A stretch of DNA of 64,000 nt from positions 18,455 through 82,454 of the forward strand of contig NZ_JAASHM010000016.1 of the NCBI RefSeq assembly GCF_019734195.1. The letters run 5' to 3'. The stretch comes from Clostridium sp. K13. GTDB taxonomy: Bacteria; Bacillota; Clostridia; Clostridiales; Clostridiaceae. Under the pieces are notes generated by a model. It worked only from the letters and a program-made list of their open reading frames with translations, searched no databases and had not been told where the DNA came from. Position numbers and translations under genes: made by a program. Position 1 is the stretch's first letter; each line of letters opens with the position of its first letter. Shown here piece by piece: positions 9,994 to 19,534 of the stretch.

Positions 9994-10446
9994 TTATTTA
10001 CTATTTAAATACTCTTTAACAACCTGACTAACAAGTTTTCCGTCTGCTTTACCTACAACCTTTGGTCTAACTGCTGACATAAGCTTACCCATGTCTTTCA
10101 TGTTATCAGCACCTATTTGTGTAGCTGTTTCTTTTACAATTTGTAAAATTTCTTTTTCACTTAATTGCTGAGGAAGGTAACCTAGCAAGATTTCAATCTC
10201 AGATTTATTCTGTTCAACCAAATCCTGTCTATTTCCCTTTTCAAATTCAAGCATCGCTTCTTTACGTTGCTTGACTTCTTTTGCTAATATTTCTATAACC
10301 TTATCGTCCTCAAGCGTAACACCATCGGTTTTTTCTACTAGCAATACAGCAGACTTAGCACTGCTTAATACATTAGCTCTAAATTTATCTTTAGACTTTA
10401 ATGCACTCTTCCAGTCCTCTTGTAGTCTTTCTTTTATTGTTGGCAT
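9994..10446 (-). CDS. yqeY: GatB/YqeY domain protein
   Basis: The 150 aa protein resembles the tail domain of GatB, which binds tRNA in the amidotransferase; its own role is not settled. Motifs are LGYLPQQLSE and MGKLMSAVRPKVVGKADGKLV. It is the second gene of the rpsU-yqeY pair, 30 bp after rpsU, the normal arrangement in Firmicutes. Confidence 0.92.
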   Translation of the reverse strand: MPTIKERLQEDWKSALKSKDKFRANVLSSAKSAVLLVEKTDGVTLEDDKVIEILAKEVKQRKEAMLEFEKGNRQDLVEQNKSEIEILLGYLPQQLSEKEILQIVKETATQIGADNMKDMGKLMSAVRPKVVGKADGKLVSQVVKEYLNSK

Positions 10447-10476
10447 ACTTAAATACCTTCTTTCAAAAATTAAAAA

Positions 10477-10653
10477 CTACTTGAATTTTCTCTTTCTTGC
10501 AGCTTCTGATTTTTTCTTTCTCTTTACGCTTGGCTTTTCGTAGTGTTCTCTCTTTCTAACTTCTGAAAGAACCCCAGCTCTTGCGCATTTTCTCTTAAAT
10601 CTTCTTAATGCACTTTCTAGTGTTTCGTTTTCTCCAACTTTGATTTCTGACAT
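10477..10653 (-). CDS. rpsU: 30S ribosomal protein S21
   Basis: A 58-codon frame decoded from the minus strand. It begins [19 protein letters not shown], continues with [15 protein letters not shown], and ends in the very basic [13 protein letters not shown]. Length and sequence fit bacterial S21. It lies between hinT and yqeY, as in other clostridia. SD GGAGGGAGGG lies upstream of ATG 10653. Confidence 0.96.
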   Translation of the reverse strand: MSEIKVGENETLESALRRFKRKCARAGVLSEVRKREHYEKPSVKRKKKSEAARKRKFK

Positions 10654-10776
10654 CTATTATCCCTCCCTCCGCTAGCTCAAATTAGTATCTTTAAATCAGC
10701 TACGGGCTTAATAACACATATTGTATTATACAATACGAGCCACAAAAATGTCAATATTATTTATACTATTTTTCTA

Positions 10777-11121
10777 TTAACCTGGTGGCCACTTTAATTC
10801 TCTTGCACCTAATATATGAAAATGTATATGATTTACTGTTTGACCTCCATCAGCACCGCAGTTATTTACTATCCTGTAACCAGAATCAGCAATACCAAGT
10901 TCCCTTACTATTTTATTTATTACCATGAATATATGTGAAACTATTTCACATTTTTCTTCAGTTAATTCATTAGCACTTCCAATATGCTCCTTAGGTACCA
11001 CTAAAAAATGAACTGGTGCTTCTGGACTTATATCATAAAATGCAAGCACTTTATCATCTTCATATATTTTTTTAGATGGAATTTCCCCAGCTACTATTTT
11101 ACAAAAAATACAATCTCCCAT
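10777..11121 (-). CDS. hinT: HIT-family (histidine triad) nucleotide hydrolase
   Basis: HinT-type purine nucleoside phosphoramidase. At 114 aa it has the triad HIHFHILG (about 98-105), with CIFCKIVAGEIPS at the N-terminus giving a CxxC zinc motif found in some HIT proteins. SD AAGGAGGTGA is optimal. It sits between mtaB (across repeat copy 2) and rpsU. Confidence 0.93.
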   Translation of the reverse strand: MGDCIFCKIVAGEIPSKKIYEDDKVLAFYDISPEAPVHFLVVPKEHIGSANELTEEKCEIVSHIFMVINKIVRELGIADSGYRIVNNCGADGGQTVNHIHFHILGARELKWPPG

Positions 11122-11170
11122 AAACTCACCTCCTTTTATTGCTTAAAACTAAGTCATCCACGAACATTAT

Positions 11171-11531
11171 GAATAAAGTGCGAACTACAGTGAGAACGAA
11201 AAATGGAATATTACTTTTCCGGGAAGCGGTGAAATTTTCACTTTGAATTTATATAATTGATTCCATAAAATTTGCTAAAGTTTTTAAACTAGCTAACGCG
11301 TCAAACAGTAAAAACTTCTTCACGCAAATTTTACTACATCAATTATTAAATTCTACAGCTTAATTTCAATGCTTCTCTCCAAATTAATATTTCATTTTTT
11401 CTCTTCACTGTTTTTCTTAGTTTCCCGACTTATAGTTAACGACTCCTGCTACAAATTTGTATTACAAGTCGTTAACTTTAGGGGGATTCTGCTTAAATTG
11501 TAGACTTAATCTTTAGTTCTCAATTTATTTC
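11171..11531. repeat. Palindromic intergenic element, copy 2 (361 bp)
   Basis: Same orientation and architecture as the element at 5985: terminal inverted repeat, long hairpin 11187-11411 and second hairpin 11435-11476 with identical 10-base arms. Differences are scattered substitutions plus one end indel. The hairpin-tip hexamer AAGCTT of copy 1 is ACGCGT here, two changes that keep it palindromic. The right end has decayed (TTCTCA against TTCGCA), weakening the terminal repeat. It sits between the hinT start and the mtaB stop. No coding frame. Confidence 0.85.
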
Positions 11532-11561
11532 AAATATTCACTAAAGTGCCTTAATTCACTT

Positions 11562-12866
11562 CTAAACCATGCTTGCTATAGCATAATCTTCTACTGCTTC
11601 TTCAATTTTCACATCTACTATTTTACCAGTAATATCTGCTGACATGCAATGTACTATTACTTTTATATAATTTCTTGTATATCCTTCATAGAAATCAGGC
11701 TTATCTTTAATTTCTTTTTCTATTAAAACATCCATTACTCTTCCAATGAACTTTTCAGTAAATGCATGCTCATTTTTATCATTTAATTCTATTAAAGCCT
11801 TACTTCTTATATCTTTTACAGTTCCATCAAGCTGATTTGGCATATCTGCAGCCTTAGTCCCCTTTCTAGGACTATATTTAAATACGTGAGTCTTTGTTAA
11901 ATGAATTCTTTTTAAGTATTCATATGTTTCGTTAAACTCTTCTTCCGTTTCACCTGGGAACCCAACAATTACATCTGTAGAAATTGATACATCTGGCAAT
12001 GTTTCTCTTAACATGTTAACAGATGCTTCATACTCTTCAGCTGTATATCTTCTGTTCATTCTCTTTAATGTTGCATCACAACCACTTTGAAGTGATAAAT
12101 GGAAGTGTGGACATAGCTTTTTAAAGCCTTTAATCTTTTCAACAACTTCTTCAGTAAAGAATGCTGGTTCAATAGATCCTATTCTAATTCTTTCTATTCC
12201 GTCTATCTTTTCTATTTCTTCTATTATATTTATTAAATTTATATTACCCTCTAAATCTAATCCATATGAAGCAGTATGTATACCTGAAAGTATAACTTCC
12301 TTAAATCCATGGGCTGCTAATTCTTTAACTTCTTCTAAAACTTTATTTGGATCCTTTGAACAAACTGACCCTCTAGCATAAGGTATTGTGCAATATGTAC
12401 AAAATCTATTACATCCATCTTGAATTTTTAAAAATGCTCTAGTTTTATCTTGATAATCCTCTATTTTTAAATCTTCAAACTTTTTATTTTGAAGAACTGG
12501 TTGAACATGAACTTGTGGCTGTCCCTCATCCTTCGCTTTATTAACATAGTAAACTACATCACCTTTATTTCTTGTACCTAAAACAACATCTACTCCTGGT
12601 ATTTCAGAAACTTCTTTAGGTGCCATTTGTGAATAACATCCAACTGCTGCAATTATAGCATCTGGATTAGTTCTTCTTGCTCTACTTATTATTTGTCTAG
12701 ATTTTTTATCTCCCATATTTGTTACTGTGCAAGTATTTATTACATATACATCAGAAAACTCATTAAAATCAACAACTTCATAGCCTTCTCTAATGAATTT
12801 TTCAGCCATCGCTTCTGATTCATACACATTAACTCTACATCCTAATGTAGCAAATGCAACTTTCAT
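11562..12866 (-). CDS. mtaB: tRNA t6A37 methylthiotransferase MtaB
   Basis: Radical-SAM enzyme that turns t6A37 into ms2t6A37 in tRNAs reading ANN codons. It has 434 aa: an N-terminal UPF0004 domain with three Cys (TLGCRVN, NTCTV, VGCYSQ), the radical-SAM motif CNRFCTYC (about 152-159) and a C-terminal TRAM-like domain. The A of its ATG is shared with the rsmE stop (TAATG), so translation is coupled. This is the YqeV type rather than MiaB. Confidence 0.93.
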   Translation of the reverse strand: MKVAFATLGCRVNVYESEAMAEKFIREGYEVVDFNEFSDVYVINTCTVTNMGDKKSRQIISRARRTNPDAIIAAVGCYSQMAPKEVSEIPGVDVVLGTRNKGDVVYYVNKAKDEGQPQVHVQPVLQNKKFEDLKIEDYQDKTRAFLKIQDGCNRFCTYCTIPYARGSVCSKDPNKVLEEVKELAAHGFKEVILSGIHTASYGLDLEGNINLINIIEEIEKIDGIERIRIGSIEPAFFTEEVVEKIKGFKKLCPHFHLSLQSGCDATLKRMNRRYTAEEYEASVNMLRETLPDVSISTDVIVGFPGETEEEFNETYEYLKRIHLTKTHVFKYSPRKGTKAADMPNQLDGTVKDIRSKALIELNDKNEHAFTEKFIGRVMDVLIEKEIKDKPDFYEGYTRNYIKVIVHCMSADITGKIVDVKIEEAVEDYAIASMV

Positions 12867-13627
12867 TAATCATTTCCTCCTAAATCACTAAGCTCATATT
12901 GTATTAAAGACGTAGCAACAAATCCTGCTGTTTCAGTCCTTAATATTCTCTTTCCAAGAGTTACTATACGAGCACCTTTATCTTTAAGTCTTTCAATTTC
13001 TTCTTCTTCAATTCCACCTTCAGGTCCTACAAATATACCAACATTTTTAATCGTATTAGTAGTATTATCTTTTCTTAATTCATTAATTAATGTCTTTATA
13101 CCAAAATTATTTGCATTTTCATATGGAACTATTAATAAATCTAAAGAATTTATTCTTTCTAAAACTGCATTGAACTCAATTGGTTCTGAGACCTTTGGAA
13201 TTATACTTCTTTTACTCTGCTTTGCAGCTTCTAAAGCTATTCTATTTAATCTATCTAGCTTTTTAAATTCACCTTTTAATTTAACATCAACTCTATGAGT
13301 TATTGTTGGAATAAACTCAGTAATCCCAAGTTCTGTTCCTTTTTGAACTATTAAATCCATTTTTTGTGACTTTGGCAATCCTTGAAATAAATATATTTTT
13401 ATATCACTTTCATTATTATCCTCAAGTTTTTCTAATATTTCAATTAAAACTTCTTGCTTTGAAACTGATATAACTTTTCCTAAATATTCAATACCTTCAC
13501 AATTATTTAATGTAACTTTTTCGCCTTCTGAAATTCTAAGCACTTTATATATGTGCTTTACATCATCACCAATTATCTTAGCTACATCTCCATTAATCAA
13601 TTCTTTTGGAGTAAAAAACTTATGCAT
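12866..13627 (-). CDS. rsmE: 16S rRNA (uracil1498-N3)-methyltransferase
   Basis: SPOUT-class methyltransferase for U1498 of 16S rRNA. At 253 aa it has an N-terminal PUA-like domain and a C-terminal knot with GIFVGPEGGIEEEE and LGKRILRTETAG, which bind SAM. It lies 21 bp after prmA and overlaps mtaB by one base; prmA-rsmE-mtaB is a conserved translation-modification group. Confidence 0.94.
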   Translation of the reverse strand: MHKFFTPKELINGDVAKIIGDDVKHIYKVLRISEGEKVTLNNCEGIEYLGKVISVSKQEVLIEILEKLEDNNESDIKIYLFQGLPKSQKMDLIVQKGTELGITEFIPTITHRVDVKLKGEFKKLDRLNRIALEAAKQSKRSIIPKVSEPIEFNAVLERINSLDLLIVPYENANNFGIKTLINELRKDNTTNTIKNVGIFVGPEGGIEEEEIERLKDKGARIVTLGKRILRTETAGFVATSLIQYELSDLGGND

Positions 13628-13648
13628 TCCTTTATTCTCTCCTAAAAA

Positions 13649-14590
13649 TTATTTTAATTTTGCAACTATACAGTTCCATTCACCATCTCTATTTTTTTCA
13701 ACTACTTCAAAACCAGTAGCTTCAAGTTTTTCACAAACCATATCAACTCTATCATGTATTATTCCTGATGTTATGAAAGTTCCACCTTCTTTTAAGACTC
13801 TCTTAACATCATCTGCAAGTATACAAATAATCTCTGCTAATATATTAGCAACAACTATATCAGCCTTTCCATTTATAACTTCAACTAAGTTACCATGTAG
13901 TATTTCTATATTATCTAGATTATTATATCCTACATTCTCAATTGAAGATTCAACAGCAACTGGATCTAAATCTACACCTACAGCTAGTTTTGCTCCTAAT
14001 TTTGCTGCAGCTATAGCTAAAATACCGGAACCACATCCAACATCAAACACTGTACTTTCTTCTTTAACATATCTTTCTAAGGCTTGAATACACATTCTTG
14101 TAGTTTCATGAGTACCTGTACCAAAAGCCATACCTGGATCTAAATCAACAACTAACTCATTATCTTTAGCTTCATATTCTTCCCATATTGGCTTAACAAC
14201 AATCTTCTCCCCAACTTTTGATGGTTTATAATATTGTTTCCATGTATTAGCCCAATCTTCTTCATGCATTTTTTCATGCTCAACTTTAGCTTCACCTAAA
14301 TCAAGTCCCATTTCTTTAAGCTCTACTAATCTTTCATTGACATATGCTAATACATCTTCAATATTATCTTCTTCTGCAAAATAAGCCTTTACAACTGCAA
14401 CTTTACCTTTATGTTCTAAAACATTTATATCTGCAAAATCCCATGTTAATGGACCTTGTTCTCTTCCTAAAATATCCTCAGGATCTTCTATTGCAACACC
14501 CTTGCAATCTAAGCTATAAAAAATTCCTGATATTGGTTCTAAAGCCTCACTCTTAGTTATTACTCTTACCTCTATCCATGTTCCATCCAT
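13649..14590 (-). CDS. prmA: Ribosomal protein L11 methyltransferase
   Basis: Methylates L11. At 313 aa it has an N-terminal substrate-recognition domain opening MDGTWIEVRVITKSEALEP and a class I SAM domain with VFDVGCGSGILAIAA (about 178) and VVANILAEI (about 243). In many Firmicutes it directly follows dnaJ; here a 5-kb block separates them. Confidence 0.95.
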   Translation of the reverse strand: MDGTWIEVRVITKSEALEPISGIFYSLDCKGVAIEDPEDILGREQGPLTWDFADINVLEHKGKVAVVKAYFAEEDNIEDVLAYVNERLVELKEMGLDLGEAKVEHEKMHEEDWANTWKQYYKPSKVGEKIVVKPIWEEYEAKDNELVVDLDPGMAFGTGTHETTRMCIQALERYVKEESTVFDVGCGSGILAIAAAKLGAKLAVGVDLDPVAVESSIENVGYNNLDNIEILHGNLVEVINGKADIVVANILAEIICILADDVKRVLKEGGTFITSGIIHDRVDMVCEKLEATGFEVVEKNRDGEWNCIVAKLK

Positions 14591-14681
14591 TACTGAATCA
14601 TCCTTTCACTTCTTTTTCTCTTTGACTAATACTATATTTTACACGTATGTTTACATAAAGTCTAGAATAATTTATATACAA

Positions 14682-14717
14682 AAAGGATAACTATATTTTT
14701 ACATATAATTATCCTTA
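14682..14717 (-). terminator. Terminator after the O-antigen-ligase-like gene
   Basis: Arms AAGGATAACTATA / TATAATTATCCTT (12 of 13 paired), followed by a T run on the minus strand. Confidence 0.75.
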
Positions 14718-14726
14718 AATAACATT

Positions 14727-15905
14727 TTAAATTGCTATATCTTTATTTTTTTTATTTTCTTTTTTCAGTTTAACTTTTTTAATTATCTTATTATTAGCTA
14801 TATTATAAGTAATAGCTCCTGAAAAAATAAATATTATCCCTAATTGTGGTGCATATAAAGTACAATCCACAATCCCTTGAATAATTACCATGGCATTTAT
14901 AGCTGCAATTAAAGGCAATATTTTATTATGTCCCTTGTATAACTTTATCATATCTTTATAAATATTAAATTTAAGATATAAGTATATTAAAAACCCTACA
15001 ATTCCTAAACTCACTAAAAAAGTTAACCATAAATTATGAGGATGAATTAAAAACGTAATGATTTTATTATGTAAACTTGGATCATTACTATAAACGAAAT
15101 TAGATCCACTTTGCATCATCCCTAACATTCCCCATCCAGTTATAGGCTTCTTAAATATCATATTCATAGCCCCTATCCAGATGCAATATCTTGAATTAAA
15201 TGATGTTACGAATTCTCCAATAGGCGTTGTATTAGCCACTTTATTCTGAACACTAATAAATAATAAAGTTATTACTGCTACCGTTATACAAATAGCTATT
15301 AGACCTTTTATATCCTTTTTTTCTTTTAATATATAATATACAAATATAGCTCCTACTAAAGCAATAAATGCTCCTGTTGATTCAGTTAATAATAATGCTA
15401 CGATTATTAATACAATAGAAAGATTATATATTATATCATCCCTTTTTCCTTTATCTGTGCACTTTAAGTAAAAAATCATTAATATTACATTTCCAAACCA
15501 AGCTCCAGCCATATTAGGATTTCCAAAAGAGCTAAAAACCCTATGCTGAGGCACTCCTAATAAAATAAATATTATTTTTTCTATTACTCCCCCAATAGCT
15601 GCAATCACACTTAAATATACTATATATTTAATAACTAAATTTATTCTACTTATCTTCACAAAATAATTTTGACAAAACACACTTAAAGCAAAATATAAAA
15701 ACAGCCCTAGAGATGCTAATAAAGATAATAAATTTCTATTTACAATACCGCTAAATACAGAATATGCAAATAATAAAAATAAACTTATATTCCAATAATT
15801 TTTTTCTACTTTTATTTTTTTTCTAATCAACATTCCAACTGTATATATAGCTGGAATAATAGCTGTAAAAGGCGAAAAAATAATCATAATAATAAAATAT
15901 ATCAT
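14727..15905 (-). CDS. O-antigen ligase family (Wzy/WaaL-like) membrane protein
   Basis: Polytopic protein of 392 aa with about 10-12 TM helices and a Wzy_C-type segment: GWGMLGMMQSGSNF and, after a loop, LIHPHNLWLTFLVSLG, whose HPHN motif is typical of O-antigen ligases and polymerases. In a Gram-positive it would join or polymerise a cell-surface glycan. No glycosyltransferase genes are adjacent, so the substrate is unknown. It is alone in its unit: its own promoter with a perfect palindrome at the transcript start, and its own terminator. It is very AU-rich and ends in a Lys-rich tail. Confidence 0.78.
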   Translation of the reverse strand: MIYFIIMIIFSPFTAIIPAIYTVGMLIRKKIKVEKNYWNISLFLLFAYSVFSGIVNRNLLSLLASLGLFLYFALSVFCQNYFVKISRINLVIKYIVYLSVIAAIGGVIEKIIFILLGVPQHRVFSSFGNPNMAGAWFGNVILMIFYLKCTDKGKRDDIIYNLSIVLIIVALLLTESTGAFIALVGAIFVYYILKEKKDIKGLIAICITVAVITLLFISVQNKVANTTPIGEFVTSFNSRYCIWIGAMNMIFKKPITGWGMLGMMQSGSNFVYSNDPSLHNKIITFLIHPHNLWLTFLVSLGIVGFLIYLYLKFNIYKDMIKLYKGHNKILPLIAAINAMVIIQGIVDCTLYAPQLGIIFIFSGAITYNIANNKIIKKVKLKKENKKNKDIAI

Positions 15906-15928
15906 AATTTACCACCAACATTTATTAT

Positions 15929-15946
15929 TTACACCTTAAGGTGTAA
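15929..15946. promoter_or_regulatory. 18-bp perfect palindrome (possible operator)
   Basis: TTACACCTTAAGGTGTAA lies 23 bp before the O-antigen-ligase-like start and about 7 bases after its -10 box, where a repressor would block the polymerase. It could instead form an RNA hairpin over the leader. The binding protein is unknown. Confidence 0.6.
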
Positions 15947-15953
15947 CTGCCTT

Positions 15954-15982
15954 AGTATACACACAATGAAAACTTTATTCAA
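15954..15982 (-). promoter_or_regulatory. SigA-type promoter of the O-antigen-ligase-like gene
   Basis: On the minus strand, -35 TTGAAT and -10 TATACT are separated by 17 bases. The palindrome at 15929 follows directly. Confidence 0.6.
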
Positions 15983-16231
15983 AGAATTTAACTATCTTTT
16001 TATTAAATTTGACATAAACATTTTAATATATACTTAGTATCTCCAATAAATATTTTTATTTTTCTAATAACAGCACGTTTACATTTCTATATTTAATAAT
16101 AATGTTGTTATAAATTATATATATTTCTAACTTTTCTTTTTACTTGATATTAGTTTGGTTATTTTTTCATCTAAAGGGATTATTATCAACACATAAAGCA
16201 AAAAGATTGCAATTTGCAACCTTTCTTACTT
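15983..16231. other. Intergenic, no feature seen
   Basis: AT-rich spacer between the ligase-like promoter and the trmB stop. I find no ORF with a ribosome site, no clear hairpin terminator and no repeat; trmB transcription has no obvious stop here. Confidence 0.5.
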
Positions 16232-16888
16232 TTAATTATATGTGGCAATTAAAAACTTAGTTTTTATTCCTTGTGCAGTAAACATGTCTTCATGCTCAGT
16301 TGTAACATTGCCTTCAAATCCGCTGTTATGTAAATCATATGTAATATACTTTATCTCTAAATTACTTTCCTTAAAATACTCTAAAGATTCTTCAAATAAT
16401 TCATCATCATCTGTTTTAAACCATATTTCTGCACCTTTATTTAAGAACTTCTTATATTTTTCAAGCTGTCTCGTATGAGTTAATCTTCTTTTTTTATGAC
16501 GTTCTTTAGGCCAAGGATTACAGAAATTTATATATATTCTTTCTATAACATCATTCTCATCTAACATATCATCTATTAATAATATTTCTTGAGACATAAG
16601 AGCAACATTATCTATTTCATGCCCTACTTTTTTATAGTCATCTTCAATATTTCTTTTAGCTAAAACTAAAACCTCATCTTTTATGTCTACAGTTATATAG
16701 TTTATTTCAGGATTTTCAGAACCATGAACAGCCATAAATGTTCCTTTTCCACATCCTAATTCCATATATATCGGTTTATCATTACCAAAAAATTCTTTCC
16801 ATTTACCTTTGTATTCACTTGGTTTTTGCACAAAAAACTTGCAACTTTCTAACTCAGGTCTTGCCCAAGGCTTTCTTCTCATTCTCAT
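16232..16888 (-). CDS. trmB: tRNA (guanine46-N7)-methyltransferase
   Basis: SAM-dependent enzyme forming m7G46 in tRNA variable loops. At 218 aa it has the SAM motif [10 protein letters not shown] (about 42), VDIKDEVL, the catalytic-region run [19 protein letters not shown] (about 120-138) and the C-terminal TEHE. Its position within a block inserted between dnaJ and prmA is not the usual one. Confidence 0.94.
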   Translation of the reverse strand: MRMRRKPWARPELESCKFFVQKPSEYKGKWKEFFGNDKPIYMELGCGKGTFMAVHGSENPEINYITVDIKDEVLVLAKRNIEDDYKKVGHEIDNVALMSQEILLIDDMLDENDVIERIYINFCNPWPKERHKKRRLTHTRQLEKYKKFLNKGAEIWFKTDDDELFEESLEYFKESNLEIKYITYDLHNSGFEGNVTTEHEDMFTAQGIKTKFLIATYN

Positions 16889-16997
16889 AACTTTCGTTCA
16901 CTCCAAATCATTTCTTTAAGTTCATAGATTAATTATACAGATTATTTCTTTTATTTCAACTATATATGAAGCTTTGTAATAACTTTATATAATAATA

Positions 16998-17043
16998 AAT
17001 CCACAATATACCTTCTTTAATTTTAAAGATAGTATATTGTGGA
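16998..17043 (-). terminator. Terminator after the siroheme reductase gene
   Basis: A 13-base perfect stem (ATCCACAATATAC / GTATATTGTGGAT) lies just past the reductase stop. The trailing T run is weak. Confidence 0.6.
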
Positions 17044-17068
17044 TAACATTAATTAATATTATTCTTTA

Positions 17069-18619
17069 CTAACAATTATATTTTTCTACTAAAGCTTTAA
17101 ACTCATTTTCATTACTCTTTATATATTCTATAAATGGCTTATTAGCAGTATTTAAATTTTCAGCTAATTCGCAAATAAACATAGGAATATCTTTTCTTGC
17201 AATGTCTCCAAAGCATTTTCCTAATCTTGCTTCTCCTTCTACAAAGCTTCCATCAACATGAACTTCATATGCTTCTTGTATTACATCATTAATTCTCTTT
17301 TTCTTTCCTGTAAATCCTATTTCAGCTATTTCATGAACTCCACAAGAATTACCACATCCAGAGAAATATAATCTAGGTAATAAATCAACATTTGAAACAT
17401 TTTTCTTAACGTGATCTAAAGTTTCTCTTAAAACTTCTTGACTTTCACATATACCTATTTGACATGTTGGTACCCCTATACAAGATACGCTATAGTCAAA
17501 TGAAGTTGATCCTCCCATATTATTTGTAACTTCTAGAAGTTCCTCTGCTTCTTTTCCATTTAAGTTTCTAAAATATACTCCTTCAGTCATTGATAATCTT
17601 ATTTCTGGATCATCAAATCTTTCTAGTGTATCTATTATAGCTTTTAAATCACTTAGCTTTATTTGTCCTCCTACTGGATGTAAATAAACACTATATAATC
17701 CTGCTTGCTTTTGTTCTACTAATCTAGAATTAGTTATATTTGTTTCTATACCTTTTTTATCATATTTTTTAGCTTCTACTGATAATTTATAGTTTTCTTC
17801 TTTTTTAACTTCATCAACATACTTCTTGTATTCAGCTATAAATCCTTCTTCACCTAACTTATCTACCATGTATCTTACACGAGCTTTGGCCTTATTTCCA
17901 TAATTTCCCTCTGCCTTAAATAATCTAACCATAGCTTCAACATAATTTAATACTTCACTAGGTTCAATAAGTTCTGGATATATTAATGCTAATTTAGGAT
18001 TTCTTCCTAAACCACCACCTAAGTACACTCTAAAATAGTCTTTTCCATCTTTATTAACAGCTAAAAATCCTAAATCTTGAATTGTACAGTGCGCTGTATC
18101 ACTTGAAGCATTAGAGAAAGATACTTTTAACTTTCTTGGTAACTTATAAGTAATTATCCTTTCCATGAAATACTCACCAGTAGCTACTGCATATGGTGTA
18201 ACATCAAAAGCTTCTTCTTTGTCCACACCTGATAATGGAGATAAAGCAACATTTCTTGGGAAATTCCCACCTGCTCCTCTTGTATATATATCCTTATCTA
18301 AAGCTTCTTTCATTAAATCACATACTTCGTCTATTGATAATCCATGATATTGTATTGCTTGACGTGTAGTAAAATGTAAGCCACCTAACTTATATTTTTC
18401 TGCCCAATCATATATTAACTTTAATTGTGGCATAGTTATTATCCCTGAAGGCATTCTAAGTCTTAGCATAAACTCTTTTCCTCCACGATGAGCATATGCT
18501 CCCATTCCTCCTGATGCATGTTTAAAGTCCATAACAGACATTTCTCCATTAACAAACTTATGTCCAACTTTTCTAAACTCTTCTATCTCCGGCAAAAGTA
18601 CTTCTTTTAAATTTTTCAT
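17069..18619 (-). CDS. Ferredoxin-dependent nitrite/sulfite reductase (siroheme and 4Fe-4S)
   Basis: At 516 aa it has the usual double repeat: two ferrodoxin-like half domains (about 25-85 and 300-370) and two siroheme/Fe-S domains. The cluster ligands are visible as SCIGVPTC (C-x5-C, about 398) and SGCGNSC (C-x3-C, about 438). It reduces nitrite to ammonia or sulfite to sulfide with six electrons from ferredoxin. The neighbours (no nitrate transporter, no cys genes) do not tell which. It is a single-gene unit with divergent upstream gene at 18857. SD GAGGTGATAAG precedes the ATG. Confidence 0.88.
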   Translation of the reverse strand: MKNLKEVLLPEIEEFRKVGHKFVNGEMSVMDFKHASGGMGAYAHRGGKEFMLRLRMPSGIITMPQLKLIYDWAEKYKLGGLHFTTRQAIQYHGLSIDEVCDLMKEALDKDIYTRGAGGNFPRNVALSPLSGVDKEEAFDVTPYAVATGEYFMERIITYKLPRKLKVSFSNASSDTAHCTIQDLGFLAVNKDGKDYFRVYLGGGLGRNPKLALIYPELIEPSEVLNYVEAMVRLFKAEGNYGNKAKARVRYMVDKLGEEGFIAEYKKYVDEVKKEENYKLSVEAKKYDKKGIETNITNSRLVEQKQAGLYSVYLHPVGGQIKLSDLKAIIDTLERFDDPEIRLSMTEGVYFRNLNGKEAEELLEVTNNMGGSTSFDYSVSCIGVPTCQIGICESQEVLRETLDHVKKNVSNVDLLPRLYFSGCGNSCGVHEIAEIGFTGKKKRINDVIQEAYEVHVDGSFVEGEARLGKCFGDIARKDIPMFICELAENLNTANKPFIEYIKSNENEFKALVEKYNC

Positions 18620-18856
18620 CTTATCACCTCATATTATTGCTACTATTTTTAATATTCCTACTTATGATAACAAATATTCACCCCTCTATTATATCTATAA
18701 TCTCATTTCTTTTCTATTATCTAGTTATTTAAATATTTAATTGTAACCATAAATTTTTTAAATGTTTACCAATTCTTAAAATTTATATCAATTGATTTTT
18801 ATCATTTTTTTCTATAAAATAGACATAAATATACAAATAAATAAAGGAGTGATTAT

Positions 18857-19534
18857 ATGGTCCCAGTAAAAAACAAACCACCTTTAGACTCTGAAATATC
18901 TGTTAAAGAAAAATTTAGATCTTTATCAGTAAAAAAGAAATTTGAATTCATATATGATTATTACAAACTTCCTATAATAACAACACTACTAGCTATAATA
19001 ATTATAGGATATATATCATATTCAATTGCCACTAAGCAAGATACTTATTGTAATATTACATACTATGGTTCAACTGTTAATTTAGATAATTTCAATAAAA
19101 TTAAAGATAAATTAAACGAAAACATTTTAGGAGATAATAAAAAATCTGCTATTTTTACAGATACTCTATTATTAAACTTAAATTCTAATCATGGAGATGA
19201 CCCTACAGCAACTCAAGCATTCGCCGTTAGGTTAGCTGCTAGTGAAATCGATATCCTTTTAACAGAAAAAAATAACTTTGAATATTTTGCTACTAACAAT
19301 ATGTTACTTGATTTAAATTCCTTAGAAGGATTTGATACATTAAATATCTCTAGTGATAACTTAGTAACATCAAAAGATGAATTTGGAAATGATAAAAACT
19401 ATGGGATTAAAGTGGACAACTTGAATTTATTAAAAGATGCTGGATTTAATAACGAAAATACTGTTTTATGTATAGCTATAAGTTCAACTAGACATGAAGA
19501 AACTATTAAAGTATTAAGTGAATTTATAAATTAA
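18857..19534 (+). CDS. Hypothetical single-pass membrane protein with extracytoplasmic domain
   Basis: Not recognised beyond a family of clostridial hypothetical proteins. The 225 aa comprise a basic cytoplasmic N-terminus (1-35), one TM helix (about 38-58) and an outer domain rich in N, D and L. The run AFAVRLAASEIDILLTEKNNFEYFA resembles the core of solute-binding proteins in outline only. Ribosome site AAAGGAGTG precedes the ATG. It is the only plus-strand gene between the reductase and dnaJ and ends at a two-way terminator. Confidence 0.75.
   Translation: MVPVKNKPPLDSEISVKEKFRSLSVKKKFEFIYDYYKLPIITTLLAIIIIGYISYSIATKQDTYCNITYYGSTVNLDNFNKIKDKLNENILGDNKKSAIFTDTLLLNLNSNHGDDPTATQAFAVRLAASEIDILLTEKNNFEYFATNNMLLDLNSLEGFDTLNISSDNLVTSKDEFGNDKNYGIKVDNLNLLKDAGFNNENTVLCIAISSTRHEETIKVLSEFIN

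Noticed and set aside
13551..14087. 178-codon plus-strand frame opposite prmA/rsmE
   Set aside because: It mirrors the codons of two certain genes on the minus strand, has no ribosome site and no recognisable domain.
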